64,000 nucleotides of DNA from Symmachiella dynata (GTDB lineage Bacteria; Planctomycetota; Planctomycetia; Planctomycetales; Planctomycetaceae). A program made the position numbers and the translations under genes. The notes under the pieces were generated by a model, which saw only the letters and a list, made by a program, of their open reading frames with translations, searched no databases and had not been told where the DNA came from. Of the stretch, positions 9,205 to 19,267 are shown piece by piece. Position 1 is the first letter of the stretch. Each line of letters starts with the position of its first letter. The DNA is taken from contig NZ_CP036276.1 of assembly GCF_007747995.1 (NCBI RefSeq), positions 7,703,810 through 7,767,809 of the forward strand. The letters run 5' to 3'.

Positions 9205-10260
9205 TCAGGAAAACGCATCGCGGGCTAAAGCCAATGCTCCGTGAATCACGACTTCCTCACCCAGCGCCGCAGGGACGATCTGTGCGACGTCGGCAAACGG
9301 TGCAAAGACATGTTTGCGATATGCGGCACCGACCGGTTCAAAAAACAAGGTGTCCCCCATCAGTGAGACGCCCCCGCCGATTACGATCCGTGCGGGATTG
9401 ACCAACGTCACGACCTGTGCGATCGCCCAGCCCAAAGTGTCGGTCGCGTCGTTGAGCAGTCCGCGGCAAAATGGATCTCCCGCCGCCGCAGCTGTGGCGA
9501 TGTGCTTGGTCGTGATTTTCTCAGGATCATTCCCGGTCAATTCCAAGAGACGACTGGCCGGCGCGGATGGTTCGGCCTGGGCAATCATATCCGGCGCAGC
9601 GGCGGTGCGGTGAGCAGCGGCGAAGGAGGCGGCTGCTGTATGATCGGCAATCGCTTGTCGTGCGCGCTGTGTGATGCCGAAACCGGAGGCGATTTGTTCG
9701 ACGGTGGTGCCGGGGTAGGGCAGGTGGCGGGGAACGTTGCCGGGCCGCAGATGTCCGATCTCAGCCGCTCCGCGACCACTCCCGCGATAAACCTGGCCCC
9801 CCAGAATCAAACCGCCGCCAATCCCCGATCCGACGGTGATATAAAACACAGGATCGAATCCCCGGCCGGCGCCGTAATGCGCTTCGGCCAGCGCAGCGGT
9901 GTCGGCGTCGTTTTGCAAGATTCCGGGAATTCCCAGCGTCTTTGCCGCCCAATCAACAATCGGGAAATCATCCCAACCGGCGACTTGATGGCTGGTCATC
10001 GTACACCCGCGATCCGCATCGACCGGTCCGCCGAATCCAATGCCCATGCCGGCGACGTCGCCATGTTGCAAGCCGCGCGGCTTGAGTAATTCGTCAACGC
10101 CTTGCGCGATCTGCGTGCGGATACGTTCGGCGCCTTGCGTCGCATCGATATCGGCGCGCCACAACTGTTCGATCGTCTCGGAGTCCAAAGTCCCCAAGCC
10201 GATTTGCAGCTTCGTGCCACCGATTTCCACTCCCAGCGCATAGGCCGGTTTGTCCGTCAT
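9205..10260 (-). CDS. ROK family sugar kinase-like protein lacking the usual zinc motif
   Basis: A 351-residue protein with the ROK ATP-binding start GVEIGGTKLQIGLG (10-23), the conserved catalytic region GFGGPVD...LQNDADTAALAE and the phosphate-binding GSGIGGGLILGG. In most ROK kinases a GHxxxxxxxxxxCxCGxxGCxE motif binds zinc. Here the equivalent region reads AEIGHLRPG followed by GTTVEQIASG, so the His-containing start and the end of the motif are kept but all three cysteines are absent. Probable roles are glucokinase-like or amino-sugar phosphorylation. A regulator role is unlikely because no DNA-binding domain is present. ATG 10260 (MTDKPAYALG) is chosen over the upstream in-frame ATG at 10335. 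Confidence 0.88.
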   Translation of the reverse strand: MTDKPAYALGVEIGGTKLQIGLGTLDSETIEQLWRADIDATQGAERIRTQIAQGVDELLKPRGLQHGDVAGMGIGFGGPVDADRGCTMTSHQVAGWDDFPIVDWAAKTLGIPGILQNDADTAALAEAHYGAGRGFDPVFYITVGSGIGGGLILGGQVYRGSGRGAAEIGHLRPGNVPRHLPYPGTTVEQIASGFGITQRARQAIADHTAAASFAAAHRTAAAPDMIAQAEPSAPASRLLELTGNDPEKITTKHIATAAAAGDPFCRGLLNDATDTLGWAIAQVVTLVNPARIVIGGGVSLMGDTLFFEPVGAAYRKHVFAPFADVAQIVPAALGEEVVIHGALALARDAFS

Positions 10261-10392
10261 GTTCGATTCCCCACCGGTCGCGCCGGAATGTTTGCTACAG
10301 GTCGTTTCAAACCCTTTGACGCGTTCCGCTGACACGAAAATGCGAGTCTCCAGAACAATCGAAACTGGATTTTGAAACTGGTTTTCAGCGAA

Positions 10393-13300
10393 TCAATCGC
10401 TGCCTTGAAATGCGACCCAGGCGCGGTTTTGGTAGCTGCAGCGGCAACCGGCTGAGGCATCGGGCAGCAGCACCAATCCGCCGACCGGCAAAGCATTGAT
10501 CCAGCAGCCGGGGCGAATCCCGCCAAAGTCCTCGCGTCCTTCGGGTCGTGACAAATCCAAATATCCCAACGTCGCTGAACGGAACAACAACATGTTTTTC
10601 CCAGCAGCCAATTGTCCGCAACCATAGGAACGTTTGAATTCAAATGGCTGCGTTTCTCCCGTCAGCAAGTCCCAGGCGCCGCCTTGGGTATAGATGGTGC
10701 GGTCAGTGACGAGCGGACGGGTGACATATTTCATCGGTTTGTCCCACACGCGATACCCTTCCGAAGCACGAAACACAGCGATGCGGCCTCCCACCTCCGA
10801 CGGCAGACGAAACCGCGTCGGTTGGTAGCTCATGAGCAGCATGTCGTTTGCTTCGCTGAAGACCAGGACCGTTCCGAAAATGTCCTTGTCGTTTTTCATT
10901 TTGATCTTGCCGCTGCGAGCATTCAAAATCACCAATTCGCCGGTCGGATGCTCGGCCGGTTTCATATCCGTCTTGCCGCGGCGTTTCTCCGCTTGATCCA
11001 ACCGGTCGCCGGGGGCTAAGGCGCGGTCGATCAAAAAGACCTGACCGTCGCCGATGGCAATCGCGTTGTTGCGTATCGATTCCTGCGCATCGTATTGCCA
11101 TAACTTTTCACCACTCTCGACGTCGAAGGCGAACAGCATTTTCGACTCGGTGAAGAGTTCGCTCATATCGGCCGGCTTCCAGGAATGTTGCACGATGTGG
11201 TCCTCATTGACCACCGACCCGAATAGAATGCCATCCTCGCAGGCGATGTAGCCCCACTTCCCTTTTTTGCCTTCGGGCGATTGAGGGGCTTCGTAACGCG
11301 TCAGCACTTCGCCGATCGCCGCGTCGAGTCGTACACAAATATCATCCCTGCGAACGAACACACTGTCTCCGGCGGCGCAGAAATTACTGCCGGTGCCGGC
11401 GGTGCCCATCAGGTGATCGGCGTCGTGGGCTCGCTGCACGCCGGGCAGTGCATATTCCCACAGCGTGCGTCCGTTGTAGGCATCGACCGCGCGGAGCGCA
11501 TCCATGCCTTCGACAAACAACCGCCCCTGATGAAACAGCGGAGCATGTCCCCGACCGTGACGCTGCGGCATCTCCAGAGCGACGTCGCGAAACCATAGAA
11601 TGCTGAGCGGGCCTTTGATCGTGTCGACGCTGCTACAGGTGTTGGCCGGGTTTGAGTATTGATGCGTCCACTGCCCCGCATCGGCCAGTGCGCCGCGCGT
11701 TTTAACGGACATTTCGCCCGGAGCACCCAGGCAAACCATCCCGCCATAGGGCCGTTGCAACCGAGCGATTTCGTCTTGGCCCTCGGCGATCTCCTCGCCA
11801 GCCACGGAACGCCCCGAGACGATCAGGTTTGCGAAATACTTGGGATAGGTCGTCGCCGCGAGATCGCGTTGATGCACGGTGACGCGTGTCCCGTACAGTC
11901 CGGCGGCATTGATGAGCTGACGGGCAGCGGCGACGTTCGCGGGATCGGAATCGACCGCGAAGATCATTAAGTCGGTTTGCTTGGCCAATTCCAACGCCAA
12001 CCGCCCATCGCCACAACCAAAATCGACACAATACCCGGCCGTCACACCGGTCGTTTTGATAATCTCTTCTGCTGCTTTGGCAACCAATTCATCGGCGGCC
12101 GTTTCTTGTGGTTCGGCCTTGACCGTTTTTGTTTCGTCAGGACTGGCTGCGGCAAAACAATAAATCGTGCCTTGATCGGTGCTGACGTACAAGCGCCCCG
12201 CAGCGACCGCCAATCCGTACGGCTTGCCGTCGACCTGCGCCGTCCATTGTTGTTCTCGGTCCTCAAGCCTGAAGGTGGCGACGCTGTCACTGGCACCGGA
12301 AACAATGGTGTCACCGGCGACGATCAATGAGGTCCCGCCGGGAATCTTCTCCGCCTTCCACAATTCTTTGTGCGTCATTTTCGTTTGCGGTTGACCGCGA
12401 CGATCCGGTTCGGTGGTTTCTACCGGCTTGAGCGCTCGCAGCGTATGGCCATCGGCGTGGAGTAGACCCTCGGGGAACGCGGCCACAGCACCAGCGCCTA
12501 GCTTGTCGGCTTTCTCACCGTCGCTCGCCACAAACGCCAGTCCGCCGTTATAGAAAAATGGTCCGGAGGCCATCGTCGAGGTGCCGCCGGTGTGTCCGTT
12601 TTTTTGCAGATGATAATATTGAAACGCACCGTCGGTCCGTTGAAACGCCGCTGGAACCGCGCGGCCTGTGGGGACGAATAATTGATCACCGGCAGCAACC
12701 ACATACCCTTGTGCGGAGATGCCGCTGTTGGCATTCGCTCCACCGTGTGGCTGCGGCATTTCGATCTGGCCCGATTCACCATTCGTCCAGACGCTTTCAC
12801 CGGTCGTTAAATCGAGCGCGTGCAGGAAGACCTTCTCCGACTGCCAAATCCCGGCCGCGTAATACAGCGTGTCCTCCACAATGACCGGCCCCCCCCGCGC
12901 CGGCCAACGCGACGTCAACGTGCCGTTGCCCAACACCATGTCATCCTCAGGACCACCGCGCCACTTACGGATCAATGACCCGTCCGCAGCGGACAGGCAG
13001 TATAAGTATCCGTCGTCGCTCACGGCATAAACTTGATCCCGCCAAACCACCGGCGCAAACCGCACCGGGCCGTCGGTATAAAACGTCCATTTTTCTTGCC
13101 CCGTGGCGGCGTCGAGCGCGTGAATCTGTCCGTCGGCGGAACTGCCGTAAAAAACGGTGTCCCCCGCAGCTACAACGTGAAACGCACGGTCGAACAGCAT
13201 ACGGTCATCGCGCGGCCAAGCCGTTTGTGGTGGATGTGCCGGGTGATGCACCCAGGCCAACGAGAGTTCCGCCGGCAGACTGTCTGCCGTGTAACCGTCG

Positions 13301-13395
13301 CGCGCGGCGTTGCCGCGAAACTGCGTCCAATCGGCAGCGGACAATGGCGAGACGAACAGAACCAGGAGGGCGGGTATCAGGAAATTGCGCAGCAT
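10393..13395 (-). CDS. PQQ-like beta-propeller protein with an inserted SAM-methyltransferase domain
   Basis: From ATG 13395 the protein has 1000 residues. Residues 1-20 form a signal peptide (FLIPALLVLFVSPLSAA), so it is exported. Residues ~22-415 are PQQ-type propeller blades (DAATGQEKWTFYTDG, DLTTGESVW). Residues ~430-550 look like a class I methyltransferase with motif I DFGCGDGRLALEL (458-470), the acidic residue in FAVDSDP, and a LIVSG strand. Residues ~560-1000 are further propeller blades (DAYNGRTLWEYALPG, DVESGEKLWQYDAQ). A cytosolic-type SAM domain inside a secreted propeller is unusual, and its activity outside the cytoplasm is doubtful. It may be operonic with the ROK kinase and surE downstream (132-base gap). 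Confidence 0.88.
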   Translation of the reverse strand: MLRNFLIPALLVLFVSPLSAADWTQFRGNAARDGYTADSLPAELSLAWVHHPAHPPQTAWPRDDRMLFDRAFHVVAAGDTVFYGSSADGQIHALDAATGQEKWTFYTDGPVRFAPVVWRDQVYAVSDDGYLYCLSAADGSLIRKWRGGPEDDMVLGNGTLTSRWPARGGPVIVEDTLYYAAGIWQSEKVFLHALDLTTGESVWTNGESGQIEMPQPHGGANANSGISAQGYVVAAGDQLFVPTGRAVPAAFQRTDGAFQYYHLQKNGHTGGTSTMASGPFFYNGGLAFVASDGEKADKLGAGAVAAFPEGLLHADGHTLRALKPVETTEPDRRGQPQTKMTHKELWKAEKIPGGTSLIVAGDTIVSGASDSVATFRLEDREQQWTAQVDGKPYGLAVAAGRLYVSTDQGTIYCFAAASPDETKTVKAEPQETAADELVAKAAEEIIKTTGVTAGYCVDFGCGDGRLALELAKQTDLMIFAVDSDPANVAAARQLINAAGLYGTRVTVHQRDLAATTYPKYFANLIVSGRSVAGEEIAEGQDEIARLQRPYGGMVCLGAPGEMSVKTRGALADAGQWTHQYSNPANTCSSVDTIKGPLSILWFRDVALEMPQRHGRGHAPLFHQGRLFVEGMDALRAVDAYNGRTLWEYALPGVQRAHDADHLMGTAGTGSNFCAAGDSVFVRRDDICVRLDAAIGEVLTRYEAPQSPEGKKGKWGYIACEDGILFGSVVNEDHIVQHSWKPADMSELFTESKMLFAFDVESGEKLWQYDAQESIRNNAIAIGDGQVFLIDRALAPGDRLDQAEKRRGKTDMKPAEHPTGELVILNARSGKIKMKNDKDIFGTVLVFSEANDMLLMSYQPTRFRLPSEVGGRIAVFRASEGYRVWDKPMKYVTRPLVTDRTIYTQGGAWDLLTGETQPFEFKRSYGCGQLAAGKNMLLFRSATLGYLDLSRPEGREDFGGIRPGCWINALPVGGLVLLPDASAGCRCSYQNRAWVAFQGSD

Positions 13396-13522
13396 GGAGT
13401 GCACCTTTTCGCAGGGGAGGATGCAAAGACGAATTGATCCCTCCAATATACCGCCCGTCGCAGGTCGCCGAAACCCAGGCTTACGACCGCTGGTATTGCG
13501 CAGCAAAGTCGTGAGGGGCTGC

Positions 13523-16500
13523 CTATTTGACAGTGGCCGGTTGATCGGTGACTTGGGGTTTCTCATCCCCCGCTGGCCAGCCCTCTTGGTTTCCATTGAC
13601 GTAGTTCGGTTTGCGGAGCGGGGATTCTGGTTCCGCCGCGGGTTGATCGTCGAGTTCGTCATCGTGCTGCATGATCGATTCGAACCACATCGTCGTCTTG
13701 TAATACACCAGATAGAACACCGGCACGAGGTACAAGACCAACACGGTGGCCAACATCAAACCAAAGCACAAACTGACCGCCATCGGAATTAGAATCTGTG
13801 CCTGAAACGACGTTTCGGCCAACATCGGCGCCAGTCCGGCCACCGTGGTGACCGATGTCAACAACACGGGGCGAAAACGGCGTTCCCCGGCTTCTAAAAG
13901 CGCTGTCTTCAGCGGCAACCCATCTCCGAGGCGACTATTGATGAAGTCGACCAAGACGATGGAGTCATTCACCACCACACCCGTCAACGCCACGAGGCCG
14001 AACAGACTAAACAGCGAGATCGGCAATCCCATGAACGCATGCCCGATCACGGCGCCGATCATGCCAAAGGGGATGATCGCCAGAATCAACAACGGCTGCA
14101 GATAAGAACGGAATTGGACCGTCAACAAAACAAACATCCCCAGCACGGCAACGACGAAGCCTTGCATCATGCTGGTCACCGAATCTTGCGTTTGCTCGGC
14201 TTCCCCTTCGTAGCGGGCATAAACACCGGGATATTTGGCCAATAGTTTCGGCATATAATCGCTGCGCAGCGCCGCCATCGTTTGTGACGTATTGCCGACT
14301 TGCTCATCCATGTCAGCCGTGACGGTAATGGACCGCATTTGATCGATGCGGTTGATTTCGCCATAGCTGCGGGCGACGGTGATGTCGGCCAATTCCGTCA
14401 GCGGACGTTCGGCGCCGTCATCGGTACGCACGCGAATGTCGTTGAAGTTCGTCAGCGATTGACGTTCCTCGGTGGGATAACGGACCATGAGTTTGACTTC
14501 ATGCCGCCCCCGCTGCAGCCGCATGACTTCGGCCCCGTAATAGGAATTGCGCACGGTTTCGGCCAAATCGCCAACCGTTACGCCCATGGCTTGCGCATCT
14601 TCCTTAACCTTGATCTGAAATTCCCATTTCCCCGGCGTCGAGTCGTCAGCGACGTCGGCGACACCGGGATATTTTCGCAATTGTGTTTTACACTCTTCGA
14701 CGGCAGCTTCCAGCGAGGCGAAGTGGGACTCATCGGCCAGCAGTCGGAATTCGATCGGCAAGCCTTCGGGACCCATGCTCGGACTACGGAACGACACACT
14801 TTGCGCGCCGGGAAATTCTCCGCACCCCTCTCGCCACTCTTTGACAATATCCAAGCTGACAATCGATCGTTGTTCGGGCGGGACGAGTTCGATGGTGACT
14901 TCACCCACGTTGCTGCCGGTGGATTGCCCACCCGCGCCGATCGGCCCATCGGTACTGACACTCCCCACCGTTCGCCGCCGCAAGTCGACCAAATTCATAC
15001 CCTGGTCGGCGTACTTTTGATTGATTTTTACGATGGCCTCCTCCATCCGCTGGGTCGCCTCGTCGGTGATTGAACTCGGCGTGCCATCGGGATAGACCAC
15101 CTTGGCGATGATGGTGTTGCTGTCCAATTTGGGAAAGATGCTCCAAGGAGCGATCCCGCCAGCGATCAGGCCGAAGCAGATCATCATCAACGCAATGGCG
15201 CCACTGATCACGATGGCCGGGTTATTGACCGACTTGCGCAACGTCGGCACATACACACGCTTGATGAACCAATCCAAGAGCCGAATGCAGTACCGGTTCA
15301 TCCAGCCAAACATGATCGCCAAGGGACGAAACGGATAGAGCAGCCATTCGACCACCATCAAAAACATGCCCCGTTTGTGCGCCAAGTGGCAAGGCAACAC
15401 AAAACTGCTCTCCACTAGCGAGATGACCAACATGGCAATCACGGCAACCGGCATCACGGCAATGAATTTGCCCATCACCCCCGAGACATACATCAGCGGC
15501 AAAAACGCAATGATCGTGGTGGCGACCGACGCGACCACCGCGGGGACCACCTCCGCTGTTCCGTCGATAGCCGCTTGCAGCAGCGGCTTGCCCAGTTGGC
15601 GATGCGCATAGATGTTTTCGCCAATGACGATCGCGTCGTCGACTACGATCCCCAACGCCAACAAAAACGCGAACATCGTCAGCATGTTGAGCGTATGTCC
15701 GGTAAATAACAACACCGCACTGGCCCCCAGGATGGCAATGGGAATTCCCAACGCGACCCAAAACGCCAGCCGCAATTCCAAAAACAGGGCCAACACCAAA
15801 AAGACCAGCGCCAATCCTTGCAGACCATTGCGGGTCAATAAGTCCATACGATCCCGCACGTCGACCGATCGATCGCGCCAGGTTCGCAATTCGTACCCAG
15901 CGGGGACCTCTTGGCGAGCCGTGTATTCCTTGACTTCATTGACGATGGCCAGCAAATCTTCGCTGGCGGTGCGGTCGACGGAAATCAGCAAACCGGGCCG
16001 CCCATTGATGACTGTCTCGGCCGTCATATCGGCGAATTCATCCTGCACGTTCCCCAGATCGTCGATGGTCAGCACCACTCCGCCCGACTGCGTGACGAGC
16101 GGAATCTTCGCGATTTCTTCGCCAATGGTTTGTTTGTTCTTCCCACGCAGCAGCACCTCTTGAGAATCGGTTTTGATGCTCCCGCCGGGCAATTCCAGAT
16201 TTTGCCGTCTCACGATTTCGGCAACCTGTCCCAGCGACAAGCCATGCTTGCGCAGCGCCGTCTCCGAGATTTCGATATCGATCTGATAATCTTTGCCGCC
16301 AATGATATTCGCTTGCGACACGGAGGGGAGTTGCAGCAAGTCGCGGCGGACCTGTTCGGTCACCTCGCGCAGTCTCAAAGCCGCATCAGGCGAGTCGTCG
16401 GCAGTCCCCAAGATCCCTACGCGAATGGCTGGTTGCCGAAACGTGATCTGCTTGATTTCCGGATCTTCGGCCAATTCGGGAAAGCTGGGAATCCGGTCGA

Positions 16501-16840
16501 TTTCCGAGCGCACTTCAGCCAGCGTCTTTTGCACGTCGGGAATATTCGATTCCAATTCCAGAATCAGATACCCAAAACTTTCGCGTGCGACGGCTGTCTT
16601 CTTTTTAATACCCGTAATCGAGTGCACCGCTTCTTCGATCTTCTGGCAAATCCCCTCTTCCACCTCATCGGGACTCGCGCCGGGATACGGCACGGTGATC
16701 AAGATGACTTCCATTTCAAATTCGGGGAAGACTTCACGGCGCATCATGAACAGACTGGCGCTCCCCATCAGGAGCACGCCAATCATCAACGTGTTCATGG
16801 CGGGAGAATTGGAGACGGCCCAACGGATGATCGATTTCAT
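13523..16840 (-). CDS. RND-family efflux transporter permease (AcrB/CzcA-like)
   Basis: A 1105-residue inner-membrane proton-driven pump. The N-terminal helix (NSPAMNTLMIGVLLMGSASLF) is followed by FPEFEMEVILITVPYPGASPDEVE, the classic RND porter-domain entry. Two large periplasmic loops alternate with two six-helix bundles. TM4 carries the paired aspartates in LALGIVVDDAIVIGENIYA, the proton-relay signature. The C-terminal tail (~40 residues) is polar. The adaptor gene lies 231 bases upstream on the same strand and a TetR regulator lies before that. No TolC-like outer-membrane gene is present in the window. The substrate is not predictable. Confidence 0.95.
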   Translation of the reverse strand: MKSIIRWAVSNSPAMNTLMIGVLLMGSASLFMMRREVFPEFEMEVILITVPYPGASPDEVEEGICQKIEEAVHSITGIKKKTAVARESFGYLILELESNIPDVQKTLAEVRSEIDRIPSFPELAEDPEIKQITFRQPAIRVGILGTADDSPDAALRLREVTEQVRRDLLQLPSVSQANIIGGKDYQIDIEISETALRKHGLSLGQVAEIVRRQNLELPGGSIKTDSQEVLLRGKNKQTIGEEIAKIPLVTQSGGVVLTIDDLGNVQDEFADMTAETVINGRPGLLISVDRTASEDLLAIVNEVKEYTARQEVPAGYELRTWRDRSVDVRDRMDLLTRNGLQGLALVFLVLALFLELRLAFWVALGIPIAILGASAVLLFTGHTLNMLTMFAFLLALGIVVDDAIVIGENIYAHRQLGKPLLQAAIDGTAEVVPAVVASVATTIIAFLPLMYVSGVMGKFIAVMPVAVIAMLVISLVESSFVLPCHLAHKRGMFLMVVEWLLYPFRPLAIMFGWMNRYCIRLLDWFIKRVYVPTLRKSVNNPAIVISGAIALMMICFGLIAGGIAPWSIFPKLDSNTIIAKVVYPDGTPSSITDEATQRMEEAIVKINQKYADQGMNLVDLRRRTVGSVSTDGPIGAGGQSTGSNVGEVTIELVPPEQRSIVSLDIVKEWREGCGEFPGAQSVSFRSPSMGPEGLPIEFRLLADESHFASLEAAVEECKTQLRKYPGVADVADDSTPGKWEFQIKVKEDAQAMGVTVGDLAETVRNSYYGAEVMRLQRGRHEVKLMVRYPTEERQSLTNFNDIRVRTDDGAERPLTELADITVARSYGEINRIDQMRSITVTADMDEQVGNTSQTMAALRSDYMPKLLAKYPGVYARYEGEAEQTQDSVTSMMQGFVVAVLGMFVLLTVQFRSYLQPLLILAIIPFGMIGAVIGHAFMGLPISLFSLFGLVALTGVVVNDSIVLVDFINSRLGDGLPLKTALLEAGERRFRPVLLTSVTTVAGLAPMLAETSFQAQILIPMAVSLCFGLMLATVLVLYLVPVFYLVYYKTTMWFESIMQHDDELDDQPAAEPESPLRKPNYVNGNQEGWPAGDEKPQVTDQPATVK

Positions 16841-16854
16841 GGCGATGTCGGTAG

Positions 16855-16965
16855 ATAGGCTGAAGGCTATGGACTGTAGACCGTAGGGAGGTTTTTCCTG
16901 GTAGAGAAAGCGGTGGAAAGGCTATCTCTTCCTCTGTGCTCTCTGTGTACTCTGTGGCAAATTCT
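16855..16965. repeat. Half-copy of the composite palindromic repeats (families A/H flanks)
   Basis: It holds taggctgaaggctatggact and tgtagaccgtaggg, then ctctgtgctctctgtgtact and ctgtggc. The first type forms the middle layer of the nested elements at 47038 and 50117. The second is a CACAGAG-type arm like those at 36452-36545. It lies between the adaptor and pump genes. Confidence 0.5.
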
Positions 16966-17071
16966 TTTCGTCAATGCGTGTGCGGCACTCGGTTTGTCAT
17001 TCGATGATCGTTTGTCCTGCATCGAAAGGTGCGTCGTGACGCACCCCACGGTCGGTTTGTGATTCGTGTGG

Positions 17072-18463
17072 TTAGTTTATTTCGGGAGTCGTCGTGGCCA
17101 CTGGTTGAGTCGATTCGCGGACTTTCATGCCGTTGCGGACCTCTGCGAGCGGCGAGGTTACGACATGGTCGCCGGCTTCGATTTTGGACGATGCTGCCGG
17201 AAGGACGACCGACCCATCGAGGGTCTCGGCAGGCTGGATGGTTTCGATGGAGAGGACGCCGTCCCGCACCACCCAAATGCGATTGCCCGGCCGGACCGCG
17301 CTTTCAGGGACGCTCAATAGCCGCGCTGTCGGCTGTGCGTGAACGCGGACTGTGGTGTACATGCCGGTGACCATTGCCCGCGGTCCGTGAAAGTCCACCG
17401 GTCGCCCTTGATCGTCGGTGATGCGGACGTCGCGAGGATTTTTAACCACAACGCGGCAAGGGATCGTGCGCGTCGCAATATCGAGCCCCGTCCCCTCATA
17501 CCGTGATAAAACCCCTTGCCAATGAAAATTGCGGCCCAGCAATCGGTAGGTGACTGTCACCGGTGTTTCAGGAATCTCAAATGTAGCGGCCGCCGACATA
17601 GCCTGATCGCTCACATACCGCTCACCCGTTTGATTCCAGATCCAAAATAGTTCGTCCATCTTTAAGCCGCACTTCACTTCAGCGGTTGACGAATCATTGA
17701 TGCGGACCAGTTGTGTGCCGTTGGTGACGTGCGTGTCCGTCTCCACCAAATCCTCGACAATCACTCCGCTCAGTGGAGCTGTGATCTTGGTTCTGCTCAG
17801 GTCCAATTGGGCTTTCTCCAATTGTGTCCCCTTCAATTCCAGCGCGCTTTGCAATCGCTGGCGGCGGGATTTTTGCAACGTCAACAGGTTCTTTTGCACC
17901 TGCACTTTATTGCGAGCGGCCAACTCGTCGCGCTTGGCAACGTCGATGTCCGATTCAGTGATCACCCCCCGCTTGGAGAGATCCTCCACCCGCTTCATTT
18001 CTTGTCCTTGCAGCACCAAGTCTTCCTGGCTCAATGCCACCAGCACCTCGGCATTTTTGATCTCGACATCGTTCTCCAACAAATCCGCTTCCGCTTGTGC
18101 GATCTCCTTGCTCAACCGGCGAACTTCCAATTCGTAGTCGCGGGGATCAATTTCCAACAACAGCGTCCCCGCCTCCACATAGTTACCCGAATTGCACTCG
18201 TCCGACTTGAACGTAATGCGTCCCGCCACTTCGGCAGAGAGATAGATCTCTCGATGCGGCACGACGACACCATCGGTTTCGATGTCCAATCCCGACTCAT
18301 GCGCCGCGACCGAAGCCCACTCGACGAGAGGATCCATCTGGGCCTGTTCCTCTTCGATCACCATCTCGGGACGCGCGCTCAGAACCTGAAACCCAACGAT
18401 GCCGCCTATCAAAATGATAACCGGCAAAACGATCCGCAAGATGAGGTAACGGAGAAATTTCAT
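17072..18463 (-). CDS. RND efflux periplasmic adaptor (HlyD/AcrA family)
   Basis: A 463-residue membrane-fusion protein that would link the inner-membrane pump to an outer-membrane channel. An N-terminal anchor helix (LILRIVLPVIILIGGIVGFQVL) is followed by the first lipoyl half (VVPHREIYLSAEVAGRI), a long alpha-helical hairpin of heptad-like sequence (~120-215, e.g. VEDLSKRGVITESDIDVAKRD), the second lipoyl half (LSRTKITAPLSGVIVEDLV) and beta-barrel domains. ATG 18463 lies 41 bases after the TetR stop and the pump follows, so the three genes form an operon under the promoter at 19268-19295. Confidence 0.94.
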   Translation of the reverse strand: MKFLRYLILRIVLPVIILIGGIVGFQVLSARPEMVIEEEQAQMDPLVEWASVAAHESGLDIETDGVVVPHREIYLSAEVAGRITFKSDECNSGNYVEAGTLLLEIDPRDYELEVRRLSKEIAQAEADLLENDVEIKNAEVLVALSQEDLVLQGQEMKRVEDLSKRGVITESDIDVAKRDELAARNKVQVQKNLLTLQKSRRQRLQSALELKGTQLEKAQLDLSRTKITAPLSGVIVEDLVETDTHVTNGTQLVRINDSSTAEVKCGLKMDELFWIWNQTGERYVSDQAMSAAATFEIPETPVTVTYRLLGRNFHWQGVLSRYEGTGLDIATRTIPCRVVVKNPRDVRITDDQGRPVDFHGPRAMVTGMYTTVRVHAQPTARLLSVPESAVRPGNRIWVVRDGVLSIETIQPAETLDGSVVLPAASSKIEAGDHVVTSPLAEVRNGMKVRESTQPVATTTPEIN

Positions 18464-18504
18464 CGTAGGGAAACAACCTTCAAACGATTGAGACTCAAAC
18501 TTGG

Positions 18505-19218
18505 TTAACGCGAAACGCTACGACGCGCAGACGTCGAAGCGTGGGAATGGTTGGGGGCCGGAATATTTCGCCCCGATTCTGACGTCGTCCGCTCCGAATA
18601 AGGCGCAATACAGCCCAAAGCGGCTAATGAAAACTCGGCAATATGCTCGGCGAGTTGCGGCACGCTGTAATGATCCCGTCGCTCTTGTTCGTCTATCATG
18701 ATGGAGACCACTTCACCCGCCACCCGGTAATTCAAACACTGGCCCAGAATACTGAAACCGATGAGATGCAATTTGAAATCAGGAGTCTCCTCAGGCATGA
18801 TCTCCCGCAAAATCCCCACCAGCAAATCAAAGTCGGGTCGAAAATGATCCTTGACCAGCGCCTTGCAAGCAGCCGTGGGATGCAAAACTTCACGCATCAT
18901 CAATGTCACCTGCCAGGGCGCCTGATTCGTCCCCAACATCCGCGTGATCATCGTCTTCAAATAATCACGTAACTTTTCCTCCGGAGAGGTTTCCTCTGAC
19001 CAGACGGGAAACTGAACCTGCCGCACCCTCAACTCACGGGCCTGTGTCACCGTCGCGATATACAATTGCTCCTTGTCGCCGAAATGATAATTCACACTGG
19101 CGACGTTCACATTCGCCGCCTGGCAAATGTCGCGCACCGTCGCATCGGAAAAGCCCTTCTCCGCAAAGACGGGGCCAGCCGCATTGAGAATTCGAGTTCG
19201 AGTATCGTCTGTGGACAT
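18505..19218 (-). CDS. TetR/AcrR-type repressor with CerR/CecR-like C-terminal domain
   Basis: A 237-residue DNA-binding regulator. The N-terminal helix-turn-helix reads TRTRILNAAGPVFAEKGF, then ATVRDICQAANVNVASVNYHFGDKEQLY (about residues 5-50). The C-terminal ligand domain (EEKLRDYLKTMITRMLG, MMREVLHPTAACKALV, KLHLIGFSILGQCLNY) resembles the DUF1956/CecR type, whose members control efflux genes. ATG 19218 is chosen because the HTH is then at the usual position. It is the first gene of a three-gene pump operon, and a palindrome overlapping the predicted transcription start suggests autorepression. Confidence 0.93.
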   Translation of the reverse strand: MSTDDTRTRILNAAGPVFAEKGFSDATVRDICQAANVNVASVNYHFGDKEQLYIATVTQARELRVRQVQFPVWSEETSPEEKLRDYLKTMITRMLGTNQAPWQVTLMMREVLHPTAACKALVKDHFRPDFDLLVGILREIMPEETPDFKLHLIGFSILGQCLNYRVAGEVVSIMIDEQERRDHYSVPQLAEHIAEFSLAALGCIAPYSERTTSESGRNIPAPNHSHASTSARRSVSR

Positions 19219-19247
19219 AGGAAAGAGAGGCTGTCTAGAAGCGTGAA

Positions 19248-19263
19248 TCAAACAGGCGTTTGA
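19248..19263. promoter_or_regulatory. Probable TetR operator, TCAAAC-N4-GTTTGA
   Basis: A perfect 6-4-6 inverted repeat, TCAAACAGGCGTTTGA, lies 30 bases upstream of the tetR start codon, at the predicted transcription start of the same operon. Placement and symmetry fit a TetR-family operator; binding is inferred, not shown. Confidence 0.6.
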
Positions 19264-19267
19264 AACA

